Positions 48,478 to 57,822 of a DNA stretch of 64,000 nucleotides are shown here, piece by piece. The notes below the pieces were generated by a model, which was not told the DNA's origin, made no database searches, and saw nothing but the letters and a program-made list of their open reading frames with translations. The DNA comes from Cupriavidus respiraculi (GTDB lineage Bacteria; Pseudomonadota; Gammaproteobacteria; Burkholderiales; Burkholderiaceae): the NCBI RefSeq assembly GCF_914271545.1, contig NZ_CAJZAH010000002.1, forward strand, positions 248,001 to 312,000. The letters are read 5' to 3'. Position 1 is the stretch's first letter. Each line of letters opens with the position of its first letter. A program made the position numbers and the translations under genes.

Positions 48478-49365
48478 ATGGAAATGACGCTCGACAAGTC
48501 CGCCGCGCCCGTCGCGGTGGAGCGCTCGCCCGGCTACTGGTCCACCGTTGGCCGCCGGCTGCTGCGCAACAAGCTGGCGATGGCGGCCGCGCTGATTCTG
48601 CTGGCGCTGATCCTGCTCGCGATCTTCGCGCCGCTGCTGATGCCGGCCGATCCCTACGCCTCGTCGATCCTGAAGCGGCTCAAGCCCATCGGCACCGAGG
48701 GTTATCCGCTGGGCACCGACGAACTGGGGCGGGACATGCTGTCGCGGCTGATCCTCGGGGGACGGCTGTCGCTGTTCATGGGCATCACCCCGGTGCTGAT
48801 CGCCTTCGTGCTGGGCAGCGCGCTGGGCATCGTGGCCGGCTACGCGGGCGGCTGGACCAACACGGTGATCATGCGCGTGGTCGACATCTTCTACGCCTTT
48901 CCGTCGGTGCTGCTGGCCATCGCGCTGTCCGGCACGCTGGGCGCCGGCGTGGGCAACGCGCTGCTGTCGCTGACCATCGTGTTCGTGCCGCAGATCGCGC
49001 GCGTGGCGGAAAGCGTGACCACGCAGGTGCGCAACCGTGAGTTCGTCGATGCGGCGCGCGCCTCGGGGGCCTCGTCGCTGACCATCGTGCGCGCCCATGT
49101 GCTGAACAATGTGCTGGGCCCCATCTTTGTGTATGCCACCGGGCTGATCTCGGTGTCGATGATCCTGGCCTCCGGCCTGTCCTTCCTCGGCCTCGGCGTC
49201 AAACCGCCCGAGCCGGAGTGGGGGCTGATGCTGAACACGCTGCGCACGGCGATCTACACGCAGCCGTGGGTGGCCGCGCTGCCCGGCGCGATGATCTTTC
49301 TCACGTCGATCTCCTTCAACCTGCTCGCCGACGGCATCCGCTCGGCGATGGAAATCAAGGACTGA
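48478..49365 (+). CDS. ABC transporter permease (DppC/OppC family)
   Basis: A 295-aa partner permease with six membrane segments and the cytosolic N-terminal extension typical of DppC. Landmarks are GTDELGRDMLSRLILGGRLSL after span one and the EAA loop EFVDAARASGASSLTIVRAHV. It ends LADGIRSAMEIKD, close to the usual DppC terminus. It heterodimerises with the upstream DppB-like protein. It ends 5 bp before the first ATPase gene. Confidence 0.95.
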   Translation: MEMTLDKSAAPVAVERSPGYWSTVGRRLLRNKLAMAAALILLALILLAIFAPLLMPADPYASSILKRLKPIGTEGYPLGTDELGRDMLSRLILGGRLSLFMGITPVLIAFVLGSALGIVAGYAGGWTNTVIMRVVDIFYAFPSVLLAIALSGTLGAGVGNALLSLTIVFVPQIARVAESVTTQVRNREFVDAARASGASSLTIVRAHVLNNVLGPIFVYATGLISVSMILASGLSFLGLGVKPPEPEWGLMLNTLRTAIYTQPWVAALPGAMIFLTSISFNLLADGIRSAMEIKD

Positions 49366-49370
49366 CGACC

Positions 49371-50435
49371 ATGCCGCTTTCCATTCCGAATGCCGACCTG
49401 GGCGGGCCCGCGCAACCGCTGGTCATCGCGCGCAACCTGGTCAAGCACTTTCCCCTCAAGGGCAAGATCCCCGGCCGCCGCGCCGGCGCGGTGCGCGCGG
49501 TCGACGGCGTCAGCTTCGACGTGCTCAAAGGCGAGACCCTTGGCGTGGTGGGCGAGTCCGGCTGCGGCAAGTCGACTACAGCGCGGCTGCTGATGCAGCT
49601 GACCGCCCAGGACAGCGGCGAGCTGATCTTCGATGCGCAGGGCGTGGGCTCGGCGCAGTTGCCGCTCAAGCGCTTCCGCAGCCAGGTGCAGATGGTGTTC
49701 CAGGACAGCTATTCGTCGCTGAACCCGCGCCTGACCATCGAGGAGTCGATCGCGTTCACCGCCCGCGTGCACGGCATTTCCGCGCGCGAGGCCAGCGAAC
49801 GTGCGCGCTACCTGCTGGCGCGGGTGGGGCTGGAGCCCGCGCGCTTCGCGGGCCGCTATCCGCACGAGCTCTCCGGCGGCCAGCGCCAGCGCGTCAACAT
49901 CGCCCGCGCGCTGGTGCTGCGCCCGCGGCTGGTGATCCTGGACGAAGCGGTATCGGCGCTGGACAAGTCGGTGGAAGCGCAGGTGCTGAACCTGCTGCTG
50001 GACCTGAAGGCCGAGTTCGACCTGACCTATGTCTTCATCAGCCACGACCTGAACGTGATCCGCTACCTGTGCGACCGCGTGATGGTGATGTACCTCGGCA
50101 AGGTCGCGGAAATCGGCGATACCGAGTCGATCTACGCGGACCCGGCCCATCCCTACACCCGCGCGCTGCTCGCCTCGATGCCGTCGATGGACCCGGACCA
50201 CCGCACCGCCGCGCCGCCGCTGGCGGGCGATCCGCCCAACCCCATCGATCCGCCCTCCGGTTGCAGCTTTCATCCCCGCTGCAGCCTGGCAGAGGCGGTG
50301 TGCGGCCGGCGCACGCCCACGCTGTCGGACGCGATGGCGGGACACCCCGTGGCCTGCCTGATGGCCGAGCCCGCCAGCGGCCATTCGCGGCCGCTGGTGC
50401 GACAGCCGGCCGCGGCCTTCGCCCACGCCAGCTGA
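49371..50435 (+). CDS. ABC transporter ATP-binding protein (DppF/OppF-like)
   Basis: A 354-aa ATPase with Walker A GESGCGKST, Q-loop QMVFQDSYSSLNPR, signature ELSGGQRQRVNIARAL, Walker B LVILDEAVSALD and a C-terminal oligopeptide-type extension with Cys cluster (CSFHPRCSLAEAVC). The QDSYSSLNPR form and extended N-terminus point to the F-type ATPase, which usually comes second in such operons; here it precedes the D-type ATPase. It energises uptake together with the next gene product. Confidence 0.93.
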   Translation: MPLSIPNADLGGPAQPLVIARNLVKHFPLKGKIPGRRAGAVRAVDGVSFDVLKGETLGVVGESGCGKSTTARLLMQLTAQDSGELIFDAQGVGSAQLPLKRFRSQVQMVFQDSYSSLNPRLTIEESIAFTARVHGISAREASERARYLLARVGLEPARFAGRYPHELSGGQRQRVNIARALVLRPRLVILDEAVSALDKSVEAQVLNLLLDLKAEFDLTYVFISHDLNVIRYLCDRVMVMYLGKVAEIGDTESIYADPAHPYTRALLASMPSMDPDHRTAAPPLAGDPPNPIDPPSGCSFHPRCSLAEAVCGRRTPTLSDAMAGHPVACLMAEPASGHSRPLVRQPAAAFAHAS

Positions 50436-50445
50436 GGAGCGCAAC

Positions 50446-51453
50446 GTGACCGCATCCCCCAACCCCAACGCGATGGTCGCCGTGCGCGACCTGCATGTCG
50501 CATTCCAGGCCGGCGGCCGCACCATCCGCGCCGTCAACGGCGTGTCGCTCGAGGTCGCGCCCGGCGAAGCGCTGGCGCTGATCGGCGAGTCCGGCTCGGG
50601 CAAAAGCGTGACGCTGCGCGCGCTGATGCGACTGCATCCGCCCCGGCGCACCGCGATGACCGGCGAGATCCGCGTCGAAGGCGCGGACGTGATGCAGCTG
50701 GACCCGCGTGGACTGGCGAAACTGCGTGGCGGCACCATGGCCATGGTGTTCCAGGAGCCGCTGCTGGCGCTCGATCCCGTCTACACCATCGGGCAGCAGA
50801 TCGTCGAGTGCATCCGCACCCATGCCCGCGTGTCCGCGGCCGAGGCGCGCAAGCGGGCCTTGCAGGCGCTGGAGGCCGTGCGCATTCCGAGCCCGGAGCG
50901 GCGGCTGGCCGCCTACCCGCACGAGTTGTCCGGCGGCATGCGCCAGCGCGCGATGATTGCCCTGGCGCTCAGCGCGCAGCCGAAGATCCTGCTGGCCGAC
51001 GAGCCCACCACCGCGCTGGACGCCACCGTGCAGATCCAGGTGCTGATCCTGCTGCGCGAGCTGCAGCGCGCGCTCGGCCTGTCCATCGTGTTCGTCACGC
51101 ACGATATCGGCGCGGCCGTCGAGATCGCGGACCGCGTGGCGGTCATGTACGGCGGCCGCATCGTCGAGGAAGGCCCGATCCGCACGATCCTGCGCGACGC
51201 GCGCCACCCGTACACCATCGCGCTGCTGCAAAGCCGTCAGCACGGCATGGACCGCGGACAGCGGCTGGTCGCCATTCCCGGATCGCCGCCCGACCTCGCC
51301 GCCCTGCCGCCGGGCTGCAGCTTCGCGCCGCGCTGCGCGCACGCGCGGGCGGAATGCCTGCAGGGCGTGCCGCCCGCCGTATCGGTCGGCGACGGGCATC
51401 GCGTCAGCTGCGTGCTGGCCACCGCGCCGGAAGCGGCGCGGGCGGTAGCCTGA
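50446..51453 (+). CDS. ABC transporter ATP-binding protein (DppD/OppD-like)
   Basis: A 335-aa ATPase with Walker A GESGSGKSV, Q-loop MVFQEPLLALDPVYTIG, signature ELSGGMRQRAMIALAL, Walker B ILLADEPTTALD and the C-terminal oligo_HPY Cys motif (CSFAPRCAHARAEC). The QEPLLALDP form marks the D-type ATPase. It starts at a GTG (50446) with gaggag about 6 nt upstream, 10 bp after the preceding stop. With the F-type ATPase it forms the heterodimeric motor of the importer. Confidence 0.93.
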   Translation: MTASPNPNAMVAVRDLHVAFQAGGRTIRAVNGVSLEVAPGEALALIGESGSGKSVTLRALMRLHPPRRTAMTGEIRVEGADVMQLDPRGLAKLRGGTMAMVFQEPLLALDPVYTIGQQIVECIRTHARVSAAEARKRALQALEAVRIPSPERRLAAYPHELSGGMRQRAMIALALSAQPKILLADEPTTALDATVQIQVLILLRELQRALGLSIVFVTHDIGAAVEIADRVAVMYGGRIVEEGPIRTILRDARHPYTIALLQSRQHGMDRGQRLVAIPGSPPDLAALPPGCSFAPRCAHARAECLQGVPPAVSVGDGHRVSCVLATAPEAARAVA

Positions 51454-51537
51454 GCACCGTGCGGGCGGCCCGCTCCCTCACGTAGACATGCCACCCTCCG
51501 GCCCCACGGGCCGGACCGCAAACCCCATAGGACTTCC

Positions 51538-52728
51538 ATGCGCTTCGCCTCCCACCCTTCCCGCTCCTTCATGCCCTTCCCCGAGGCCGAGGTGGCACAC
51601 GCCGCCACGGGCCCGCTGCAAGGGCTGAGCTTCGCCGTCAAGGATCTGTTCGACGTGGCGGGCTACCCCACCGGCGGCGGCAATCCGCATGTGCTGGCGA
51701 TGTCGGGCATCAAGACATCGACCGCGCCGGCGGTGCAATGCCTGCTCGATGCCGGTGCCGCCTTCGTGGGCAAGACCCAGACCGACGAGCTGGCCTTCTC
51801 GATGAACGGCAAGAACGCGCATTACGGCTCGCCGGTCAACGGGGCCGCGCCGGAACGCATCTCCGGCGGCTCCTCGTCCGGCTCCGCCTCGGCAGTGTCG
51901 CACGGACTGTGCGACTTCGCGCTGGGCACCGACACCGGGGGCTCGGTGCGCGCGCCGGCCAGCCATTGCGGCCTGTTCGGCATCCGCCCCACGCATGCGC
52001 GCGTGTCGCTGGCGCAATGCATGGCGCTGTCCGACAGCCTGGATACCTGCGGCTACTTCGCGCGGGATATCGGCACCTTCGCCCGCGTTGCGGACGTGCT
52101 GCTCGGCGCGGACCCGCGCGCCCTGCCGGCCGCGCCGCGCCTGCTGCTGGCCGAGGACCTGTTCCGCCTGCCGACCGAGGGCGCGCGCGAGGCGCTGATG
52201 CCGGTGGTGGCAAGCATCGAGTCCGCGCTCGGCAAGGGCACCGTGGTGACCGCGGCGGATCGCCCGATGGACGATCTCTACTGGGCCTTCCGCTATGTGC
52301 AGGGCTGGGAGGCGTGGGTCAGCGACGGCGAGAAGATCGAGCAATACGGCTTGCAGCTCGGGCCGGATGTCGCCGCGCGCTTCGCCTTCTCCAAGGCGGT
52401 GACGGCCGGCCAGTATGCGGAGGCGACCGAGGTGCGGCGCGCCTTTACCGCGCACCTCGCCGCGCTGCTCGGCCACGACGGCGTGCTGCTGATGCCGACG
52501 ATGCCCGATATCGCGCCGCGCTCGGACGCCGCGGGGCAGACGCTGGAGGACTATCGCAACCTGTCGGTGCAGATGCTGTGCCTGGCCGGCCTGTCCGGCT
52601 TTCCGCAGGTCAGCCTGCCGCTGGCCCGCCGCGACGGCGCGCCGCTCGGCGTGTCCCTGCTCGGTCCGGCCGGCAGCGACCGCAGCCTGATCGCGTTCGC
52701 CGAACGCGTGGTCGCCGCGGTATGCTGA
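51538..52728 (+). CDS. Amidase (amidase-signature family)
   Basis: A 396-aa, rather short amidase-signature enzyme. The triad is Lys35 (FAVKDLFDV), Ser in GGSSSG (110-115) and nucleophile Ser136 (TDTGGSVR). The N-terminus is short, so the Lys comes very early, as in the compact amidases of this branch; the C-terminal part is trimmed relative to GatA. It follows the ABC genes by 84 bp on the same strand and is probably part of the same regulon, hydrolysing the imported amide in the cytosol. The substrate is unknown, and it differs clearly from the amidase at 19534. Confidence 0.92.
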   Translation: MRFASHPSRSFMPFPEAEVAHAATGPLQGLSFAVKDLFDVAGYPTGGGNPHVLAMSGIKTSTAPAVQCLLDAGAAFVGKTQTDELAFSMNGKNAHYGSPVNGAAPERISGGSSSGSASAVSHGLCDFALGTDTGGSVRAPASHCGLFGIRPTHARVSLAQCMALSDSLDTCGYFARDIGTFARVADVLLGADPRALPAAPRLLLAEDLFRLPTEGAREALMPVVASIESALGKGTVVTAADRPMDDLYWAFRYVQGWEAWVSDGEKIEQYGLQLGPDVAARFAFSKAVTAGQYAEATEVRRAFTAHLAALLGHDGVLLMPTMPDIAPRSDAAGQTLEDYRNLSVQMLCLAGLSGFPQVSLPLARRDGAPLGVSLLGPAGSDRSLIAFAERVVAAVC

Positions 52729-52795
52729 TCGTGCGCCCGCAGGGCCCGACGCGCCAATAGACGACAGACGACAAACAACAGACGACAGGACCTCC

Positions 52796-53206
52796 ATGAC
52801 CCGCATCCGTATCCAGGCCGGTGGCTACCAGTTCATCGCCGAAACCAACCCCGACGCGCCGAAAACCGTCGAGGCGTTCATGAAGCTGCTGCCCTACCGG
52901 GAAAAGCTGATCCACGTGCGCTGGAGCGGCGAGGGCTGCTGGATTCCGCTCGGCGAATTCCAGCTCGGCGTCGACTTCGAGAATCACACCAGCCATCCGT
53001 CGGTGGGCGACATCCTGTTCTATCCCGGCGGCTACAGCGAGACCGAGATCATCCTGGCCTATGGCAGCTGCTGCTTCGCCAGCAAGATGGGACAGCTGGC
53101 GGGGAACCACTTCCTGACCATCGTCGAAGGCAAGGAGAACCTGCGCGCGCTGGGCACCAAGGTGCTGTGGGAAGGCGCGCAGGAGGTCGAGTTTTCGTTG
53201 CTGTGA
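52796..53206 (+). CDS. DUF3830 family protein (cyclophilin-like fold)
   Basis: A 136-aa cytosolic protein matching the DUF3830 pattern: TVEAFMKLLPYREKLIHVRWSGEGCWIPLG, then SHPSVGDILFYPGGYSETEI and a Gly/Cys-rich YGSCCFASKMGQLAGNHF segment. The family is thought to adopt a cyclophilin-like beta barrel but has no established reaction. It sits 67 bp after the amidase as last gene of the importer locus, suggesting it assists amide breakdown or binds a product; this is a guess from context. Confidence 0.85.
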   Translation: MTRIRIQAGGYQFIAETNPDAPKTVEAFMKLLPYREKLIHVRWSGEGCWIPLGEFQLGVDFENHTSHPSVGDILFYPGGYSETEIILAYGSCCFASKMGQLAGNHFLTIVEGKENLRALGTKVLWEGAQEVEFSLL

Positions 53207-53221
53207 GGACTTGACGCGCCT

Positions 53222-53259
53222 GTTTGCTCCCTCTCCCGCCGGCGGCAGAGGGAGCAAAC
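53222..53259. terminator. Bidirectional hairpin between converging DUF3830 and RND genes (REP-related)
   Basis: A perfect 13-bp stem (gtttgctccctct / agagggagcaaac) with a GC-rich 12-nt centre (cccgccggcggc) fills the 54-bp gap between convergent stops. It shares the ctctcccgcc and gagcaaacc pieces with the REP-like elements around purL. It is well placed to end both transcripts, though U-tracts are short. Confidence 0.65.
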
Positions 53260-53260
53260 C

Positions 53261-56200
53261 TTACCGTGCCAACACGCCTTCGCCGCCTTCCGGCTTCTTC
53301 ACGCGGAACCACGCCGCGTACAGCGCGGGCAGGAACAGCAGCGTCAGCACGGTGGCGATGATCAGGCCGCCCATGATGGCGACCGCCATCGGCCCCCAGA
53401 ACACCGAACGCGATAGCGGGATCATGGCCAGCACCGCCGCGGCCGCCGTCAGGATGATCGGGCGGAAGCGCCGCACCGCGGCCTCGACGATGGCGTTCCA
53501 GGCCGGCACGCCATCGCGGATGTCCTGCTCGATCTGGTCCACCAGAATCACCGAATTGCGGATGATCATGCCGACCAGCGCCGTGATGCCAAGCTGCGCG
53601 ACGAAGCCCATCGGCGCGTTGAGCAGCAGCAGCGTCGCGGCGGCGCCGATCAGGCCCAGCGGACCGGTCAGGAACACCATCACCGAGCGCGAGAAGCTGT
53701 GCAACTGCAGCATCAACAGCGTGAAGATGATGAACACGCACAGCGGCAACTGCGCCGCGATGGACGCCCCCGCCTTGCCGCTTTCCTCCTCGGCACCGGC
53801 CACCGTGATGCGGTAGCCGGGCGGCAACTGCGCGCGCAGCTTGTCGAGCTGCGGATTGATCTGCGCGGTCACGGTGGGCCCCTGGATGCCGTCCACCACG
53901 TCCGACTGCACGGTCACGCCGAAATCGCGGTTCTCGCGCCATACCATGCCGGGCTCCGAACGGATGCCGATGCGCGCGACCTGGGTGAGAGGCACAGTCC
54001 GCCCGCTGGCGGTCGGCACCTGCGCGTTGTTCAGGTCGGTCAGCGCATCGCGCTCTTCCTTCGGCGCACGCATCACGATATCGATCAGCTTGTCGCCGTC
54101 GCGGTACTGCGCCACGGGCGCGCCGGTCAATACGGTCTGCGTGACGCGGGCGATGGAGTTGGTGGTCACGCCCAGCGCGCGCGCCTTTTCCTGGTCGATG
54201 TCCAGCCGCAGTACCTTGACGTTCTCGTTCCAGTTGTCGTTGACGCCGACCGTATTGGGATTCGCGCTCATCACCGCCTTGACCTCGTCGGCGAGCTTGC
54301 GCACCGTCGCGGCGTCCGGGCCGATCACGCGGAACTGCACCGGATAGGGCACGGGCGGCCCGTTGGGCAACAGCTTGACGCGGCCGCGCAGATGCGGGAA
54401 CTCGCTGGCGAGCAGCGCGATGATGCGCTGGCGCACCGGCTCGCGCAGTTCCACGTCGTTCGGCAACACGATGAATTGCGCGACGTTGCTCTGGGGGAAG
54501 ATCTGGTCCAGCGGCAGATAGAAGCGCGGCGCGCCGGTACCGATAAAGGCGGTGACGCTGCCCACGTCGGCATCGCGGCGCAGCGCGGCCTCGAAGCGCT
54601 TTGCCTCCGCTTCCGTCTGCGCGAAGCTGGCGCCCTCCGGCAGCCACATTTCCACCATCAGCTCGGGGCGGCTCGAATCCGGGAAGAACTGCTTCTCCAC
54701 GAAGCGGAAGGCGAAGATGCCGAGCGCGAAGGCGACCAGCGTGATGGCGATCACCGTCTTGCGCCAGGTCACGCACCAGTCCACCGCGCGGCGGAAGCGC
54801 GCGTAGAACGGCGTGTCGAACACCTCATGATGTCCCGCGTCGCCGGCCGGGCGTGTCTTGAGCAGCAGATAACCCAGGTAAGGCGTGAAATACACCGCCG
54901 CCAGCCACGACAGCACCAGCGCCAGCGCGGTTACCGCGAAGATGGCGAAGGTGTATTCGCCCACCGTGGACCGCGCCAGGCCCACCGGCAGGAAACCCGC
55001 CGCCGTGATCAGCGTGCCGGTCAGCATCGGCATCGCGGTGGACGTGTAGGCGAAGGTCGCCGCCTCCATCTTGGAGAAGCCCTCCTCCAGCTTGCGCACC
55101 ATCATCTCGACCGCGATGATCGCGTCGTCCACCAGCAGCCCGAGCGCCACGATCAGCGCGCCCAGCGAAATCTTGTGCAGGCCGATGCCAAAGATGTTCA
55201 TGAACAGGAACGTCACCGCGAGCACCAGCGGGATGGTCAGCGCCACCACCAGGCCGGGCCGGATATCGAGCCGCAGCGGTTTGGTGTGCAGGCCCAGCGA
55301 GACGAAGCTCACGCCCAGCACGATCACCACGGCCTCGATCAGCACGCGCACGAACTCGCCCACCGAGCGCTGCACCGCCTGCGGCTGGTCCTGGACCTGC
55401 TCCATCTCGATGCCGACGGGCAGCTGGTTGCGCAATACATTGACCCGCGCGCGCAGGTTCTCGCCCAGTTCGATGATGTCGCCGCCCTTGGCCATCGAGA
55501 TACCGAGGCCGATCACGTCCTTGCCGTTGAAGCGCATGCGCGTCTGCGGCGGGTCGATATAGGCGCGGTAGACGTGAGCGATGTCACCCAGGCGGATATT
55601 GGCCGCTCCGTTGGGGCCGCGCAGCACCAGATGCTTCAGGTCGTCGACATTGGCGAACTGGCCGGAGACGCGCACCTGCACGTTGTCGGTCGGGGTCACC
55701 AGCACGCCGCTGCCCGTCAGGTTGTTCTGCTGGGCGATCTGGTCGGCGATGCCGTTGATGTCCAGACCCAGCTGCGCAAAGCGCGTCTGGTTGAACTCGA
55801 TGTAGATCTTCTCGTCCTGCAGGCCCAGCATCGCCACCTTGGCGACCGAAGGCACGCGCAGCAGCTCCTGGCGCACCAGGTCGGCGTACTCGCGCAGTTC
55901 CTTGTAGGTGAAGCCGTCCGCCGACAGCGCGTAGATCGAGCCGTAGACATCGCCGAACTCGTCGTTGAAGAACGGGCCGCGGACACCGGCAGGCAACGTC
56001 GAGGCGATATCCCCCACCTTCTTGCGCACCGTGTACCAGATCTGCGCCGTGTCCTTGGCGGGCGACGAATCCGCCAGCTGGAAGATCACCGTGCTCTCGC
56101 CGGGCTTGGAGAAGCTGCGGATCTTGTCGGCATAGGGCACTTCCTGCAGCTGCCGCTCGATCTTGTCGGTGACCTGCACAGCGATCTGCTCGGCGGTGGC

Positions 56201-56374
56201 GCCGGGCCAGTACGCCTGCACGACCATCGCGCGGAAGGTAAACGGCGGGTCCTCGTCCTGGCCCAGCTGGAAGAAGGCCAGCAGGCCGGCGAGCAGCAGC
56301 ACCACCAGCAGATAGCGCGTGAGCGCCTGGTGCTCCAGCGCCCAGCGCGACAGGTTGAATCGGGAATGCTCCAT
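53261..56374 (-). CDS. RND efflux transporter, inner-membrane permease
   Basis: A 1037-aa AcrB/MexB-superfamily proton antiporter with the usual duplicated layout: a first membrane span after the N-terminal arm (YLLVVLLLAGLLAFFQLG), a large periplasmic loop, spans 2-6 carrying the proton-relay Asp pair (ALGLLVDDAIIAVEMM), then a second loop and spans 8-12. The early region QDEDPPFTFRAMVVQAYWPGATAEQI groups it with the MexK/TriC-like branch rather than classical AcrB. It lies 13 bp after its adaptor gene on the same strand. No outer-membrane channel gene is present here, so it would borrow one encoded elsewhere. Confidence 0.95.
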   Translation of the reverse strand: MEHSRFNLSRWALEHQALTRYLLVVLLLAGLLAFFQLGQDEDPPFTFRAMVVQAYWPGATAEQIAVQVTDKIERQLQEVPYADKIRSFSKPGESTVIFQLADSSPAKDTAQIWYTVRKKVGDIASTLPAGVRGPFFNDEFGDVYGSIYALSADGFTYKELREYADLVRQELLRVPSVAKVAMLGLQDEKIYIEFNQTRFAQLGLDINGIADQIAQQNNLTGSGVLVTPTDNVQVRVSGQFANVDDLKHLVLRGPNGAANIRLGDIAHVYRAYIDPPQTRMRFNGKDVIGLGISMAKGGDIIELGENLRARVNVLRNQLPVGIEMEQVQDQPQAVQRSVGEFVRVLIEAVVIVLGVSFVSLGLHTKPLRLDIRPGLVVALTIPLVLAVTFLFMNIFGIGLHKISLGALIVALGLLVDDAIIAVEMMVRKLEEGFSKMEAATFAYTSTAMPMLTGTLITAAGFLPVGLARSTVGEYTFAIFAVTALALVLSWLAAVYFTPYLGYLLLKTRPAGDAGHHEVFDTPFYARFRRAVDWCVTWRKTVIAITLVAFALGIFAFRFVEKQFFPDSSRPELMVEMWLPEGASFAQTEAEAKRFEAALRRDADVGSVTAFIGTGAPRFYLPLDQIFPQSNVAQFIVLPNDVELREPVRQRIIALLASEFPHLRGRVKLLPNGPPVPYPVQFRVIGPDAATVRKLADEVKAVMSANPNTVGVNDNWNENVKVLRLDIDQEKARALGVTTNSIARVTQTVLTGAPVAQYRDGDKLIDIVMRAPKEERDALTDLNNAQVPTASGRTVPLTQVARIGIRSEPGMVWRENRDFGVTVQSDVVDGIQGPTVTAQINPQLDKLRAQLPPGYRITVAGAEEESGKAGASIAAQLPLCVFIIFTLLMLQLHSFSRSVMVFLTGPLGLIGAAATLLLLNAPMGFVAQLGITALVGMIIRNSVILVDQIEQDIRDGVPAWNAIVEAAVRRFRPIILTAAAAVLAMIPLSRSVFWGPMAVAIMGGLIIATVLTLLFLPALYAAWFRVKKPEGGEGVLAR

Positions 56375-56387
56375 CGCCGGTGCCCCT

Positions 56388-57566
56388 TCAACCGCCCGGG
56401 GCGGAGGCCGCCACGGCTTGCATCGGCCGGACCTTCTGGCCGGGCTTGAGCAGATGCACGCCGGCGGTGACGATGGTCTGGCCGGGGGCCAGGCCCTGCG
56501 TCACCACGATGTCGTTGCCCTGCGGCTCGCCCAGGGTGACGGGCACGGGGCGCACACTGCCGGACTGCGCGTCGTAGACCCACACCTGGTTGCGCCCCTG
56601 CTCCTGCAGCAGCGCGGTCAGCGGCACGCGGATCGCCGGCGTGGCGCCGTTGCGCACGAAGGTCACCACGGCGGTCATGCCGATCTTCAGGTCGGCGGGC
56701 GGGTTCGGCACGGTGATGCGGGCGGCGTAGGTGCGCGTGACCGGATCGGCCGCGGGAGAGATTTCCCGCACGCGTCCCGGCATGACGCGGTCGGGCGCGG
56801 CCCAGGTGCGCACGGTCACGTCCGCAATGCCCCGCAGCTGGTCGACCTGGTCCTCGGGCACGCCGATCGCAACTTCCTTTTCGGCGGTCTGCGCGACGCG
56901 GATCACCGACTGGCCGGGCGAGACCACCTGCCCGACTTCTGCATCGACGGCGGTCACCACCCCGTCCGCATCCGCAAGCAGCACGCCGTAGCCGGTCTGG
57001 TTGGCCTGGGTGCGCAATGCGGCCTCGGCCTGCTTCACGCGCGCCTCGGCCGCCTCGTAGGTCGCGCGGCGGCGATGCTGCTCGGCGGCGCTGATGAAGC
57101 CCTTGGCGAACAGATCGTTGTAGCGCTTCAGGTCGGCTGCGGCGAGGTCGCGATCGGTGCGCGCCGATTCGAACTGGGCGCGCGAGCCGGCCTCGGCCAG
57201 GGTCAGGTCGGTGGGATCCAGCCGTGCCAGCGGCTGTCCCCGGCGCACGGTGGCGCCGACATCGACCAGGCGCGCCGCGATCTTGCCGCTGACGCGGAAG
57301 CCCAGCCGCGATTCGATGCGGGGCCGCACCTCGCCGGAATATTCCCAGGCGGTCTGGCCGCGGGCCGGTTCCAGCTGCATCAAGCGCACCGGCCGGATCA
57401 CGGGCTCGGGCTCGGATGTCTTGCCGCACGCGGCGAGCAGACCGGCAAGCCCCGCGAAAGCGAGCGCGGCGACGGCGGCGGCGCCGGGCTGGCGGCGATA
57501 CGGTACGGAATGGGCAATGGCGGCCGCGACTTCCGGCCCTGGGCGAGGCACTGGCATGGGTTGCAT
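56388..57566 (-). CDS. RND efflux periplasmic adaptor (membrane fusion lipoprotein)
   Basis: A 392-aa adaptor with a lipoprotein signal (LAGLLAAC, lipidated Cys47 followed by Gly), a biotinyl-lipoyl-like hairpin start (SRLGFRVSGKIAARLVDVGATVRRGQPLARLD), a long coiled-coil hairpin (about residues 115-190) and beta-barrel parts (VRTWAAPDRVMPGRVREIS). It bridges the RND permease and an outer-membrane channel. Start is ATG 57566 or 57557; the frame is open to a TTG at 57617. The dyad accggccggt at 57624-57633 lies upstream and could bind a TetR-type repressor, none of which is encoded nearby. Confidence 0.92.
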   Translation of the reverse strand: MQPMPVPRPGPEVAAAIAHSVPYRRQPGAAAVAALAFAGLAGLLAACGKTSEPEPVIRPVRLMQLEPARGQTAWEYSGEVRPRIESRLGFRVSGKIAARLVDVGATVRRGQPLARLDPTDLTLAEAGSRAQFESARTDRDLAAADLKRYNDLFAKGFISAAEQHRRRATYEAAEARVKQAEAALRTQANQTGYGVLLADADGVVTAVDAEVGQVVSPGQSVIRVAQTAEKEVAIGVPEDQVDQLRGIADVTVRTWAAPDRVMPGRVREISPAADPVTRTYAARITVPNPPADLKIGMTAVVTFVRNGATPAIRVPLTALLQEQGRNQVWVYDAQSGSVRPVPVTLGEPQGNDIVVTQGLAPGQTIVTAGVHLLKPGQKVRPMQAVAASAPGG

Positions 57567-57623
57567 CTGTTCCGGTGAAACGGCATGGCGGGGCGCGGCC
57601 AAACAGCAGGACGGCAATAAATA

Positions 57624-57633
57624 ACCGGCCGGT
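57624..57633. promoter_or_regulatory. Palindrome ACCGGCCGGT upstream of the efflux genes
   Basis: A perfect 10-bp palindrome about 58 bp upstream of the adaptor start, inside the 256-bp divergent region shared with hpnC. TetR-family repressors of RND pumps often bind such dyads, but a short GC palindrome is not rare in this genome. Confidence 0.3.
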
Positions 57634-57767
57634 CAGCAATATATCGAGCCGCTCCGTGTGCGTCAAACGCGGCGCGACAAACGGCGGGCGTAACGGCATG
57701 GGCGGCGCTCCGAGAGCGCGGATCGACCCGTGGGCGGGCATGGCAGCCGGCGCCCAGGCGCCCCGGG

Positions 57768-57782
57768 ACACGTTCGTCGTGT
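57768..57782. promoter_or_regulatory. Dyad ACACG-TTCGT-CGTGT upstream of hpnC
   Basis: A 5-bp perfect inverted repeat with a 5-bp centre, directly followed by ttaaat, 41 bp upstream of the hpnC start. It may be an operator or promoter element. Confidence 0.3.
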
Positions 57783-57822
57783 GGTTAAATGCTCGCCCAT
57801 ATTGCCCGCCCCTGCAGCCCCG

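Noticed and set aside
53699-56449. A 916-codon plus-strand frame
   Set aside because: Antisense to the RND permease; His/Arg/Gln-rich shadow.
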